A DNA stretch of 64,000 bases. Origin: Thiotrichales bacterium (GTDB taxonomy: Bacteria; Pseudomonadota; Gammaproteobacteria; Thiomicrospirales; Thiomicrospiraceae). The translations under genes and the position numbers were made by a program. Positions 43,441 through 53,468 of this stretch are shown here, piece after piece (within the stretch, counting starts at the first letter, position 1; every line of letters starts with the position of its first letter). The notes beneath the pieces are model-generated. The model saw nothing but the letters and a program-made list of their open reading frames with translations. It did not search any database and was not told the origin of the DNA. The stretch lies in contig JAFGUG010000026.1 in NCBI GenBank assembly GCA_016938655.1, positions 93,971-157,970 of the forward strand, read 5' to 3'.

Positions 43441-45561
43441 GTGAGCCGTTATCTGCAAACAGATCAGCATGGAATAGACCATTTAGAAGCCGCAGGCTTT
43501 GGTGTGTGGGAGTGGGATTTGGTTACCCATCGTGTGCACTATTCTAAAAAGTGGAAGTCCATGCTTGGTTATGCCTGTGATGAAATTGGAGAGACGTTCG
43601 CCGAGTTTCAGGATTGTGTGCACCCGGATGATATTGCCGAGCTATTGGCTAAATTGAATCAACACCTTGAAGGTTTGACCCCTATTTTTGCTCAAACGTT
43701 TCGAATGCGGGCTAAAGACCAATCTTATCGTTGGATTGTTTCGCAAGGCTCGGTGATGGCGCGCGATGAAAATGGCAAACCGCTGCGTTTATTAGGGACT
43801 CACACGGATATTACGGAATCCAAACAAGCGCTTATTGAACTTGAAACTCAAAAAAACTTTATTAATAAAGTGGTCAATTCCGCACCAATTTTAGTCTACA
43901 TTTTTGACTTAGAAACCCAGCAAAATGTTTACTGTAATGAGACGGTATTTGGTATTTTGGGGTATACCCCAGCTGAGATTCAAGCGCACGGAAAAAATCT
44001 GTTTGATCTGTTAAATTTTCATAATGATGACTTAGTTAAAGTACAAAGACACTACACGGAATTAGCGCAATTACCAGACGGTGAAGTGCGTACGATTGAT
44101 TATCGTGTGGAACATAAGTCGGGTGATTATTTGATGTTTCGTAGTCACGAAACTGCTTTTAAGCGTAACGAAATGGGTCAAGTCACTCAAATTCTTGGAA
44201 CGGCGGTTGATATTACCGAGCTTCAAGAGTCGGAAGTGCAGTTGGCGTTTTTGGCGCACCACGATCCCTTAACTGGATTAATGAATCGAACCCTACTGCA
44301 CAGCCGTTTAGAGCATGCTATGCAGCTTTGTAAGCGTGAGGAAACCTTAGTTGCGGTGTGTTTCATTGATTTAGACGATTTTAAATACATTAATGACCGT
44401 TATGGCCATGCGATGGGCGATCGAGTGTTAATTGAGATTGCCAGCCGGTTAAAAAAACGTGTGCGTGAAGAGGATTCGTTGTCGCGAATTGGCGGTGATG
44501 AGTTTGTGGTGGTGATTGAAAGCTTGCCTGATGAGCAGACCGCGCAGATTATTTTCAATGATTTTTTGCAGGTATTTGAAGCGCCAATCGTGATAGATAA
44601 AACCGAATTCAGTTTGTCGATTAGCATGGGCATTAGCTTTTTCCCGCAACATGGAACGACGATTGATCGCCTAAATCGCAATGCTGATACCGCCATGTAC
44701 CGCGCCAAGCAAATGGGTAAAAATGCATTTCAAGTGTATAAAGAATCGATGTCAAAGGATTTGGTTGGCCGTCTTGAACTGGAAGCCGATCTGAAAATGG
44801 CGATTACGCATAATCAATTCGAACTGCATTATCAACCCAAAGTAAATTTAAAAAGCAGTAAAGTGGTGGGCTTTGAAGCCTTAATCCGCTGGAATCATCC
44901 AACTAAAGGGTTAATTCGTCCCGATCACTTTATCCCTTTGGCGGAAGAGTTGGGCTGTATTGTGCCGATTGGCGAATGGGTATTAGAGCAGGCCTGCCGA
45001 GATTTATTAACCTTGCAAGACGACGCACACTTTTACGGCACGATTGCGGTGAATGTATCGGGTGTGCAGCTTGAAAATGGTGAGTTTATTAAAACGGTTG
45101 AAGCGATTTTTGATCAACTCGAGATTACCCCGCAAGACATTGAACTCGAGATTACCGAATCGGCCATTATGAACAACCCCATGCGCTGGATTAATCTACT
45201 GGCACAGTTAAGGTTTATGGGCTTTAAAATCTCGATTGATGATTTTGGAACCGGTTATTCATCATTAAGTTACCTTAAAAAACTGCCGGTGAATCAACTT
45301 AAAATTGATAAATCGTTTGTGGATGATTTGACCTTTGATGAAGAGGACAGTGTGATTGTTTCTGCGGTCATTTCCCTAGCCAGTGCGATGCACATGGGGT
45401 GTGTGGCTGAAGGCATAGAAACCCAAGCGCAACTGGCTAAATTGATTGAAATGGGCTGTGAACAAGGTCAAGGCTATCTGTTTAGCAAACCGTTACCGGT
45501 GCAAGAGGTAAAAGCCTGGTTGTTGGATATTAATTCAGTACAAAACCTCACTCCCATTTAA
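43441..45561 (+). CDS. Cytoplasmic PAS-PAS-GGDEF-EAL c-di-GMP enzyme
   Basis: The 706-residue protein has two PAS domains (about 15-128 and 138-262), GGDEF at 351-355 with an RxxD site at 342-345, and EAL at 479-481, all intact; there is no membrane helix. GTG at 43441 is the likely start with GGGAG 12 bases upstream; the ATG at 43412 opens a 10-codon frame whose stop overlaps this GTG, so coupling is possible. It may synthesise or degrade c-di-GMP. Confidence 0.9.
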   Translation: MSRYLQTDQHGIDHLEAAGFGVWEWDLVTHRVHYSKKWKSMLGYACDEIGETFAEFQDCVHPDDIAELLAKLNQHLEGLTPIFAQTFRMRAKDQSYRWIVSQGSVMARDENGKPLRLLGTHTDITESKQALIELETQKNFINKVVNSAPILVYIFDLETQQNVYCNETVFGILGYTPAEIQAHGKNLFDLLNFHNDDLVKVQRHYTELAQLPDGEVRTIDYRVEHKSGDYLMFRSHETAFKRNEMGQVTQILGTAVDITELQESEVQLAFLAHHDPLTGLMNRTLLHSRLEHAMQLCKREETLVAVCFIDLDDFKYINDRYGHAMGDRVLIEIASRLKKRVREEDSLSRIGGDEFVVVIESLPDEQTAQIIFNDFLQVFEAPIVIDKTEFSLSISMGISFFPQHGTTIDRLNRNADTAMYRAKQMGKNAFQVYKESMSKDLVGRLELEADLKMAITHNQFELHYQPKVNLKSSKVVGFEALIRWNHPTKGLIRPDHFIPLAEELGCIVPIGEWVLEQACRDLLTLQDDAHFYGTIAVNVSGVQLENGEFIKTVEAIFDQLEITPQDIELEITESAIMNNPMRWINLLAQLRFMGFKISIDDFGTGYSSLSYLKKLPVNQLKIDKSFVDDLTFDEEDSVIVSAVISLASAMHMGCVAEGIETQAQLAKLIEMGCEQGQGYLFSKPLPVQEVKAWLLDINSVQNLTPI

Positions 45562-45631
45562 TGTTTTATATTAAATGCGGCTTGATTTCCCTTTCTCAAA
45601 CACGTTATTGTCAGCCTTCTTGTGCAAGGTC

Positions 45632-48016
45632 TCACTGTAAATTAAGTTGAAGTTCGTCTAGTTGACTGGGCTGTAAATTGACATTGAAATGTTTGTAGGT
45701 ACCACTTTCAAAGAAGAAACGCAGTAATTTTTTATCGATGTGTCCGTCGTTTGCCATAAATGACAGAATTCGGGTAATTTCAGACAGCGGCTTAGGATCT
45801 TTGTAAGGACGATCCTTAGACGACAACGCTTCGTACAGGTCAGCCAGAATTAAAATACGGTCTTCCAGTGTCAGTTGCTCAGCGGTTAATCCACGCGGGT
45901 AACCTGAGCCATCGAGTTTTTCGTGATGGTTGGCGGCAATATCCACAATATGTTGGTATTTTTTGGGAAACGGTAGCGTCTGCAAGATTTCTAACGATGC
46001 CCGTGCATGATCCATGATTTTTGCACGTTCTGCTTGGTTGAGTGTGCCGGTACGAATCGACAGATTGAGCTTTTCATCTTCACTCAGTAAGGGCACCCAT
46101 TTATCATTGCATTGATAGTTAAAGTGGCTGGCGGTTTCTATGGTTTCAAGTTGAGCATCGGTTAAATAGGTGAGGCCTTTATTGGTGTTTTCAACCACAT
46201 TAAAGAAGTCATTCAATTGATTGACGGTTTCATGGTAAGTCTCTTTTAGTTGGCTGACTTGGGCTTCTGGTATGCCAGCGCATTGTGCTTCTAGATAGGC
46301 AATTTTGGCATCGCGTTTGATGATTTCAATGCGCTCTTTTATCGAATCAATTCGGTCAACCGTCTTTTGAAGTTTGGTCGCCTTTTGCATAATAAATTCG
46401 GGGGTGGAAATTTTGCCTACGTCATGCAAAAGCGCAGCCATTTTAATGCCATGGATATCTTGGTCGGTGTAATTTACCTCTGGGTAAAAGGCCTCATCTT
46501 CATCAATCCCCTTAGCAATAATTTGCGATATGTCAGCGACAAAACGCACGTGCCCGCCAGTAAAAGAGCATTTCTCATCAAATGCTTTAACAATGGTACT
46601 GGTAATCGATTCAAACAGTTTTTCTAACTCACAAATCAGTAAGGTATTTGTGAGTGATATGGCCGCTTGAGAGGCTAACGCTTGTGCATTTTTCTGGTCA
46701 TTCAGTCTGAAAGGAACAGGGTTGCCAGAAGCGTTTTGTCGATTGATAAGTTGCAAAACACCAATTAACTCTTGCTCTTGATTGAGCATTGGAACCACCA
46801 ACATTGAGCTTGAGTGATAGCCAGTGGATTCATCAAACTTTTTGGTGCCGTCAAAATTAAAGTGGGGTTCATTGTAGATATCGTTAATCACAATGACCTC
46901 TTTACTGAGCGCACACAATGCCGCCACCATGCGAACATTCGGCACCTCGTTTTCGAGGTAAAGAGGCACATTTGGCCATGAAATAGGTTCCGCTGTACCC
47001 CCCATTTTGATATTCAAACTGCGGTTTTGGATTACGGTAAACTCTAACTCTCGCTTATCCGAAGACAGACGGTAAAGCGTTCCTCCATCGGCTTCAGAAA
47101 ACTCAATACCTTGTTCTACAATCATTTCAAGCAGTCGATTTAAATTGGTTTCAGAAGAGAGGGCTTGAGCAATATCCAATAGAGATTGCAAGTGTTGATC
47201 ACTCCCTTTGATTAAATCATTTTTTTGATGTGTGGTGATGTTTTTATCAAAGATTGAAATTTCCTCACCCCCCATTAAAGCCGGTTCTAGTAAGGTCGCA
47301 AGTGGTCGTTGATTCAACTCATTTAGCAGTGCTTCTTTATAAGCGGGTTTTAAATGGTAGGGAAAGATGGTTACATTGCGATTAAAACTTGCAATGGTCT
47401 GGCTTAATAGTGCCGGCGTAAGATGTTTACTCTGCTTGGCAAGTTCGCTTAAATTTGAGGGAAACGAAACATCAATGAATAAACTTTGTATGGTTTTGTC
47501 AGCGTTGATACGTTCAGCAATATTAGGGTTTAGGTAGGTGTCCCCGGTAATTAAGCAGCTGATGTCGTGTTTTTTTAATAAATAGCCACACGCCCCTTCG
47601 GTATGAATTGCTTCAATGGGCGTAACCTCTAAGTCCCCTATGCACAATGTCTGTTCTAGTTCGATGGGGACAAAAGAGAGTAAAGGTTCTTGTTTGTTTG
47701 CGTGCGGAATGGTTTGAAATTTTGGCCATATGAGTTCATTAAAAACATGATTTTGTATTAAGTCTAGCGTTGGTTTTAAAGCATAAATTTTGAGCGGTTT
47801 TTTGCGAGAATCAAAGTGGGTTTCGATAAGAAAAGGCAGGTCTAAAATGTGATCAAAATGGGCATGGGTGATAAAGACATGTTCTATTTTGTTGCTGTTT
47901 TTTCCCAGAGGCCGCATTAAGTTTCCGGCATCTATAGCAATATTCTCCTCTATTAAAAAAGAGATACAGTCGTTGTCTTTATCTAGGCTGCCTGAGGCGC
48001 CAAGCACTTGAATCAT
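45632..48016 (-). CDS. MBL-GAF-HD-GYP fusion protein
   Basis: The 794-residue soluble protein has an N-terminal phosphodiesterase-type metallo-beta-lactamase fold with intact HAHFDH at 51-56 and GDT near 158-160. A GAF domain follows (about 275-460) and then an HD-GYP domain: HDVGK with H531-D532 and HHEKLDGSGYPRG at 697-709. Between HD and GYP there is an insert of roughly 130 residues. HD-GYP enzymes degrade c-di-GMP. The N-terminal part resembles cyclic-nucleotide phosphodiesterases of the class II type, so it may act on two different messengers; that is inference. Confidence 0.88.
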   Translation of the reverse strand: MIQVLGASGSLDKDNDCISFLIEENIAIDAGNLMRPLGKNSNKIEHVFITHAHFDHILDLPFLIETHFDSRKKPLKIYALKPTLDLIQNHVFNELIWPKFQTIPHANKQEPLLSFVPIELEQTLCIGDLEVTPIEAIHTEGACGYLLKKHDISCLITGDTYLNPNIAERINADKTIQSLFIDVSFPSNLSELAKQSKHLTPALLSQTIASFNRNVTIFPYHLKPAYKEALLNELNQRPLATLLEPALMGGEEISIFDKNITTHQKNDLIKGSDQHLQSLLDIAQALSSETNLNRLLEMIVEQGIEFSEADGGTLYRLSSDKRELEFTVIQNRSLNIKMGGTAEPISWPNVPLYLENEVPNVRMVAALCALSKEVIVINDIYNEPHFNFDGTKKFDESTGYHSSSMLVVPMLNQEQELIGVLQLINRQNASGNPVPFRLNDQKNAQALASQAAISLTNTLLICELEKLFESITSTIVKAFDEKCSFTGGHVRFVADISQIIAKGIDEDEAFYPEVNYTDQDIHGIKMAALLHDVGKISTPEFIMQKATKLQKTVDRIDSIKERIEIIKRDAKIAYLEAQCAGIPEAQVSQLKETYHETVNQLNDFFNVVENTNKGLTYLTDAQLETIETASHFNYQCNDKWVPLLSEDEKLNLSIRTGTLNQAERAKIMDHARASLEILQTLPFPKKYQHIVDIAANHHEKLDGSGYPRGLTAEQLTLEDRILILADLYEALSSKDRPYKDPKPLSEITRILSFMANDGHIDKKLLRFFFESGTYKHFNVNLQPSQLDELQLNLQ

Positions 48017-48261
48017 TGTTTACTCCAAACGTTTAAACCGAGCTTTATGTCAGTATCAACTAAACGATTAAAAAATCCGCAATCACTCGTCGTTTTATTT
48101 AACTGAGCATGCATCAAAACCAATCAGTGATTATTGAATATAGTTTAAACCGCGTTCTATGTAAATACCGATGATTTATGTATGGATGTGAATTAAGAGG
48201 AGAGGTTAGAAAGCTTAGGCAGGTTTAATCATTTAAATGTGAGTGAATATTGGCTTTTTGG

Positions 48262-48272
48262 GCAGGCCTGCT
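48262..48272. repeat. Iterated palindrome copy downstream of the Opr porin
   Basis: GCAGGCCTGCT lies about 110 bases past the porin stop, beyond a separate terminator, with T-rich sequence on both sides (TTTTTGG before, GAGTTTTG after). Confidence 0.7.
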
Positions 48273-48322
48273 GAGTTTTGTTTATATTTGTTTGTGGGGT
48301 TTTGAGGGTTGAAAAAGTAAAA

Positions 48323-48352
48323 AAGGTCGAAAAACATGGGTTTTTCGACCTT
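48323..48352 (-). terminator. Intrinsic terminator of the Opr porin gene
   Basis: AAGGTCGAAAAAC (48323-48335) pairs perfectly with GTTTTTCGACCTT (48340-48352) across a 4-base loop. The minus strand continues into a T run. Confidence 0.9.
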
Positions 48353-48379
48353 AAGCAACAGTTAAGTTCTAATTAAGAT

Positions 48380-49759
48380 CTAGAAGTTAGCTACCGCGAT
48401 TAAACGGGTGTGACCCATGGTTAAGTCACGATCGTTCGTGCCATCGTATTCACTTGTGCGTTGTGCGTGAGTCAATTTCAACATGGTTTTCTTGGTTGGT
48501 TTCCAAGTAATGCCAATATCAAACTCTTTTGCATCCGTTTGTGCTGTTGCAAACCCGCTTGGCCCAGTTGTAATTACTCTGTTTGGAGCAACCGTATCAG
48601 ACTGACCGTAGTTAGCGTAACCGCCGCTTAGAATCCACTTAGGGTTGATGACGTATTTTCCACCAATTTTGTAAGCGGTGACGTTTTCACGATATTCGTT
48701 ACGCGAGAATTGTGCACTAGTAAAACCAGGATCCCCAGAAAATGCGTTGAACATTCCGGTGTCACCCGAGCTTTGGTTCATGGCGATGAATGCCCCCCAT
48801 TTTTTGCTGCCCAACGCGGCTTTTAGACCAAACATATTAAAGTCGATGTCATCCGCATCAAAGCTGGTTCCCGTTGCCAGTTTATCGCCAGCGGCTTGCT
48901 GAGTTAAATACTGACCACTCAGCTTTAATTTCATCTTCTTGCTCTTAATAGGCGTAACGTGGTTGGCTTCGAGGTAAAGTGCATTATAGATGTCGTGCGC
49001 CATGTAACCCCAAGCCGCAATGTCCATCTGCTTAGATGGTTTGTAGCCTACATTCATAATGGTTAAGCCATCGGTTTTTTCGGCGTTTGGCCCTAATGCG
49101 ACGGTTGAGATATCTTGGAATTCACCACGCAAAACAACAAACGGGCTTTGTGTAATCCCGCCAGTACCGGTCCCTTCACCAGTAAGACCAAACTCGTTGG
49201 CACCACGAGTGGAGATAGACATTCTGGTCATTTGAGTCAAGCCGACATTAAAGGCGTCATTAATTTTATAGTTGGCACCCAGCACTTGATGGAAGTCAGG
49301 CAATAGGTTTTCTGAACTGGTGGTTAAAGGCGAGTCAAAAATCATGCGACCACCGTAAACATTTAGCGCTTCACGGGTATAGTCAATGTACAACTCACCT
49401 AAAAGGGTTTCCATAGTAGGTTTGGTGTTAGGTGCATCAACAAGGTAAAGACCGGTTGCTGGTCGACCTGTTGAAGTAGTCATGACATCTGTTTGATCAA
49501 ATAAGTCGCCCACTGCGTAGAAGCCCATGCCTAATTTGGCACCGCCCACACTTGAGGATAGATACTTAAGTTTGAACAGTTCTGCCGTACCACTGTTAAC
49601 ATCGTAACCATTATCTTTACCATCAACCACATGGTGGACTTTTACTTGCGCGGTTAACGTGCCGCCATTGTCTGTTTCTGGTGTTTCAGCGGCACTGGCT
49701 GTGGCGCTAATAAAGGCAAGTGACAGAGCACCTACGATTGGCTTCATCATAAATTTCAT
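48380..49759 (-). CDS. Opr-family outer-membrane porin
   Basis: The 459-residue protein has a signal peptide (about 1-23, ending SASA) and a beta-barrel pattern with the C-terminal Phe. It resembles the Opr porins of sulfur oxidisers and epsilonproteobacteria (KLGMGFYAVGD, then GELYIDYTREALNVYGGR). It is unrelated to the OprP-like porin at 19.9 kb as far as I can see. Solute unknown. AAGGAA lies upstream of the ATG at a long spacing. Confidence 0.85.
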   Translation of the reverse strand: MKFMMKPIVGALSLAFISATASAAETPETDNGGTLTAQVKVHHVVDGKDNGYDVNSGTAELFKLKYLSSSVGGAKLGMGFYAVGDLFDQTDVMTTSTGRPATGLYLVDAPNTKPTMETLLGELYIDYTREALNVYGGRMIFDSPLTTSSENLLPDFHQVLGANYKINDAFNVGLTQMTRMSISTRGANEFGLTGEGTGTGGITQSPFVVLRGEFQDISTVALGPNAEKTDGLTIMNVGYKPSKQMDIAAWGYMAHDIYNALYLEANHVTPIKSKKMKLKLSGQYLTQQAAGDKLATGTSFDADDIDFNMFGLKAALGSKKWGAFIAMNQSSGDTGMFNAFSGDPGFTSAQFSRNEYRENVTAYKIGGKYVINPKWILSGGYANYGQSDTVAPNRVITTGPSGFATAQTDAKEFDIGITWKPTKKTMLKLTHAQRTSEYDGTNDRDLTMGHTRLIAVANF

Positions 49760-50293
49760 ATGAGTGGGTTCCTTTTAGTTAGTCATCGCTAGCATGCATG
49801 CAGAAAATACGTTCATCTCTAAAAAGGGAAGGCTATGTTTATTAATGCATTTTGGCACTTAGCCATGAATGCGGTAAATAAATTAATCTTGCTTTAAGGT
49901 TGGAGCGTAACGTCAACTGGACGAATTATTTTCGGTCTCTATTTGAGTTTAATTTTCTTGAATGCATAAGATTAATTATAACAAGATTACTTATTAAAAC
50001 AGCAGTTTATATGTATTGTGGTGGTTTAAGTACCGCACTGTTTAACAAGGTTTTAGGGTATAAAGCCGATAAAAATCGTTTAAATAGTCAATAAAATAGT
50101 CAATTAAATGCGGAATGTGGCGTGAAATTTTCAGCAGGCCTGCTGACTTTGAAGTGATTTAATACACTGTCGATGGGAGAGAGACGGTAAATACGCTCGA
50201 AAAGAGCAAGTTACTGAGTTTTCTGGTTTTATAAACCGCTTTTAACTTAAAAACGCCGAGCAACTTGCTTAGATTGTGTGGTTAAGAAATCGA
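49760..50293. other. Intergenic region with palindrome and no supported gene
   Basis: 534 bases between the porin start and the hydrolase stop. It contains the porin promoter region and one palindrome copy (50131-50146). AGCAAGTT at 50205-50212 pairs with AACTTGCT at 50262-50269 at a distance. A 64-codon TTG frame at 49900 lacks support. Confidence 0.5.
50131..50146. repeat. Iterated palindrome TCAGCAGGCCTGCTGA, 3' of the hydrolase gene
   Basis: A perfect 16-bp palindrome, with T-rich flanks (AAATTT before, CTTTGAAG after), about 150 bases past the hydrolase stop. Confidence 0.75.
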
Positions 50294-51193
50294 TTATTCT
50301 TGAATAAACTTAGCAGCTTCTTCAACCAGTTCTTCGGTAAACAGGTCTAAAAAGAAGTGGTCAGAATCTTCAACGATGTACGTGCTGACGACTGGGTTAT
50401 CGAGTTGTTCCATTTTGTCGGTTAAATCGGCCACGACCTTATCCGCCGAGCCAATGATGACTAAAGTTGGTTTCACGGCTTTTTTCAACAAGGTTGGCGT
50501 GTCCATGCGCTCGTCATTGCGGTAGTAGCTCACAAACGCTTCTGCGGTTACGTTGGCGTCTTTGCAGTAAATAAAGTTGGTTTTAGTCAGTTGCGTATCG
50601 CCTTTACCTTCATCGACTAGTTTTTGAGCCGATTTCAGCAGGCCTGGTAGTTCAACACCGTAGCTCTTTTGATACCCTTTCTCTTCGGCTTCTTGTGACC
50701 AAGTTGCGGGTGCGATTAACACCACTTTTTTGATTAGATCGCTGTCATTTTCAACACTGAACCAAGCGGTTTGGTTACCACCACGAGAGTGGCCCATTAA
50801 AACGACGTCGGTTGTACCTTGCTTTTTCAACCAGTCTAACCAAAAACCAATTTCTAGCATGGCATCGTCATGTTGGTGGTTGTGCAGTACGTTACAGTCG
50901 CGTTCGCCTTTACGATCATTCACGCCAAGGCTCAAGTTGGGTGCAATTGAGCTAATCCCTTGCTCGGCTAATAAGTTTTGGATGGCGCTATAAGGCTCAC
51001 GACCATTATGAGTGAGTGTGCCGTGTGTAAACAACACCACTTCATCGTTTAACGTTTTACCTTCTGCCAAAACCAAATTAGCATTGACGGTTAATCCATT
51101 GAAATTTTGCTTGATCTCTTCTGCGCTGGCCGTAAAGCTGAGAGAGCTCAATATAAAAGCAGACATCAGTAAGGTTGTAAATCTACGTAACAT
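50294..51193 (-). CDS. Exported alpha/beta hydrolase
   Basis: The 299-residue protein has a signal peptide (about 1-24, ending TASA) and an alpha/beta-hydrolase core: LFTHGTLTHNGREPY (oxyanion region), the nucleophile elbow GHSRGG, and a likely catalytic His in VEDSDHFFLDLF near the end. It is probably a periplasmic esterase or lipase-like enzyme; the substrate is unknown. The start at 51193 has AAAGGA upstream; a longer frame to 51232 does not. Confidence 0.82.
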   Translation of the reverse strand: MLRRFTTLLMSAFILSSLSFTASAEEIKQNFNGLTVNANLVLAEGKTLNDEVVLFTHGTLTHNGREPYSAIQNLLAEQGISSIAPNLSLGVNDRKGERDCNVLHNHQHDDAMLEIGFWLDWLKKQGTTDVVLMGHSRGGNQTAWFSVENDSDLIKKVVLIAPATWSQEAEEKGYQKSYGVELPGLLKSAQKLVDEGKGDTQLTKTNFIYCKDANVTAEAFVSYYRNDERMDTPTLLKKAVKPTLVIIGSADKVVADLTDKMEQLDNPVVSTYIVEDSDHFFLDLFTEELVEEAAKFIQE

Positions 51194-51464
51194 ATTGTTT
51201 TCCTTTAATGAATGAGTGAAACGTTTTAGCATTATATCCTTGTGATTATAAATAACCTAGTCTTTTTGTCGGGTAATTTAGGCGTTTAATAGTCGTTGTT
51301 ATTTTTAGGTTAAGCGTGACTGTAAATAACGTTATTGCTGGATTTGAGAGTCTAAGTTGAGAGCCTTAAACGTGATAAACTGGTTAGTTATAAAGAAGGT
51401 TAAATATTGAGCGCAATTTGCAAGAATAGCCTGCAAAAATCGCTTCTTAGTTAGGAATACATAT

Positions 51465-52445
51465 ATGTCTACGCAAGCCGAATTCCAAACCCTTAAGCAG
51501 CATCTGCAAAATGTCATTGTTGGCCAAGAACCGCTCTTAGACAAGATGATGATTGCTTTGTTAACGGGTGGCCACGTGCTGTTAGAAGGGCCGCCCGGGT
51601 TGGCTAAAACCACTGCGGTTAAGGCGTTGTCGAATGGTGTACACGCCAGCTTTCAGCGTATTCAGTTTACGCCAGACCTCATGCCGGGCGATGTCATGGG
51701 CTCGGAGGTGTTAGATGTAAACAGTGGCCAACTGAGTTTTGTAAAAGGGCCTATATTTAATGAAATTATCTTAGCCGATGAGATTAACCGTGCGCCGCCA
51801 AAAGTGCAGTCGGCCTTGTTAGAGGCAATGGCCGAAAAGCAGGTGACGTCCGGTGGACAAACGCGCGCCTTGCCGGAGTTGTTTTTGGTGATGGCCACTC
51901 AAAACCCGTTGGAACAGAACGGTACCTATCCTCTGCCCGAGGCACAGTTAGACCGTTTTATGTTGCACTTGGTATTGGAATACCCTAACGAAACCGAAGA
52001 GCTGGAAATTCTCCGCCGCGATCGCGCACGCCATTTTGGTGAAGATCAGCAAAAATCAGCCGCTTTTTTAACTCCAGAAAACGTGATGCACGCTCGCCAT
52101 GCGGTAGCGGAACAGTTTGTTTCTGAAGCGGTCGAGAAATACATGGTGGCATTGGTGGCCGCAACGCGCAAATTGGGGGAGTTGGATCGTTCATTGCAAG
52201 GCGTGTTAGAAGTGGGTGCGTCACCGCGAGCCTCAATTGCGTTATTGCACGCGGCCAGCGCTTATGCTTGGTTAAAAGGCCGAGATTTTGTGACGCCGGA
52301 TGATGTCATTTCGTTATTGCCCGATGTGCTTCGTCACCGTCTGATTATCAGTTTTAGCGGACGCGCTCAACAATACACCGCGGATTCAATTATTCAGAAA
52401 ATTATTGAATTGGTGCCCGTGCCACTGGGCGAAGTAAGTGCTTAA
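51465..52445 (+). CDS. moxR: MoxR-family AAA+ ATPase (Bat operon 2)
   Basis: The 326-residue AAA+ protein has Walker A GPPGLAKT at 42-49, Walker B IILADEINRAP near 110 and QNPLEQNGTYPLPEAQLDRF. It is clearly paralogous to the ATPase at 34.7-35.7 kb but diverged. It starts the second six-gene MoxR/Bat unit, here on the plus strand. Confidence 0.92.
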   Translation: MSTQAEFQTLKQHLQNVIVGQEPLLDKMMIALLTGGHVLLEGPPGLAKTTAVKALSNGVHASFQRIQFTPDLMPGDVMGSEVLDVNSGQLSFVKGPIFNEIILADEINRAPPKVQSALLEAMAEKQVTSGGQTRALPELFLVMATQNPLEQNGTYPLPEAQLDRFMLHLVLEYPNETEELEILRRDRARHFGEDQQKSAAFLTPENVMHARHAVAEQFVSEAVEKYMVALVAATRKLGELDRSLQGVLEVGASPRASIALLHAASAYAWLKGRDFVTPDDVISLLPDVLRHRLIISFSGRAQQYTADSIIQKIIELVPVPLGEVSA

Positions 52446-52457
52446 GGCGAATTAGAG

Positions 52458-53468
52458 ATGGCATTGGGTTTATCGATATTGGCAAACACTCTTTGGCGAC
52501 AGCTGTCGCGCAAAGTGTCGCCTGCTGATTTCACTTCACACGTTCATAACCCCATTCTGTCCGCGCAACAAATCACCGAATTGGCCGGTGAACTCGCTCA
52601 TCTTTCAATTAAACCCCCTGTTAATCCGCTCAATAGCCAAGCCTTAAGGCAGGGCGAGCAGAGCAGTCGTTTTATGGGCGCGGGTTTGGAGTATGAAGAG
52701 AGCCGTCCCTATCAAGTGGGCGATGAAATTCGCCGAATCAATTGGCAACTGATGGCAAAAACCGGCCATGCTTTTACTAAGTTGTATCAAGAAGAGCGTC
52801 AAGAAAACAGCTTTATTCTGCTCGATCACCGCCAAACGATGCGTTTTGGAACCCGAACGCGACTTAAGGCCGAACAAGCCTTGCGTGCGGCGGGTTATTA
52901 TTTGTGGATGGCTCAACAGGCTGGCACGCCGGTTGAAGGGGTGCGCTTAGCTGAAACGGTGACCTTTACCCCAACTTTTGAAGGGCGCAGCAGTTTTGAA
53001 CAGATGATGGCACGATTTTCACAACCGTGTCCGCCCATTCAACACGATGTGTTTGAACCGCATTTGAACGACGTGTTACTCGATTTAACGCATCGCATAC
53101 AACCCGGTTCACGCTTAATTTTAATTAGCGACTTTCACGACTTAAATCAAAAAAGTGTTGAAATATTGACCGCTTTAACACAGTTGGCCGATATTCAAGC
53201 CATTTGGGTGCAAGATCCTGCGGAACGCTCTTTGCCGAATCAATCGAGCGTTCAATTGCAATCGATGGTCAACGGTCAGCACTATTCCCTTTCCGACACC
53301 AAAGCACGCGCCGCTTATCAAGCGTGGTCGCTCGTGTATTTTGCTAAGCAACAAGCCCAATTAAAAGCCGCGGGGGTGACGGTAAAGACATTATTGAGTG
53401 ACGCGCCGTTGAGTGTTCTGCAACGGCAAGGCGATGTGCTACTTGAGCAGGGTGAGCAACATGGTTGA
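52458..53468 (+). CDS. DUF58 protein (Bat operon 2)
   Basis: The 336-residue protein shows RPYQVGDEIRRINWQLMAKTG and KLYQEERQENSFILLD, the DUF58 signature. It has an added N-terminal stretch of about 20 residues compared with its paralogue. It starts 12 bases after moxR and its end overlaps the DUF4381 start by 8 bases. Confidence 0.87.
   Translation: MALGLSILANTLWRQLSRKVSPADFTSHVHNPILSAQQITELAGELAHLSIKPPVNPLNSQALRQGEQSSRFMGAGLEYEESRPYQVGDEIRRINWQLMAKTGHAFTKLYQEERQENSFILLDHRQTMRFGTRTRLKAEQALRAAGYYLWMAQQAGTPVEGVRLAETVTFTPTFEGRSSFEQMMARFSQPCPPIQHDVFEPHLNDVLLDLTHRIQPGSRLILISDFHDLNQKSVEILTALTQLADIQAIWVQDPAERSLPNQSSVQLQSMVNGQHYSLSDTKARAAYQAWSLVYFAKQQAQLKAAGVTVKTLLSDAPLSVLQRQGDVLLEQGEQHG

Noticed and set aside
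49900..50094. A 64-codon frame with a TTG start
   Set aside because: No ribosome binding site, no family resemblance, and it lies in the likely promoter region of the porin.
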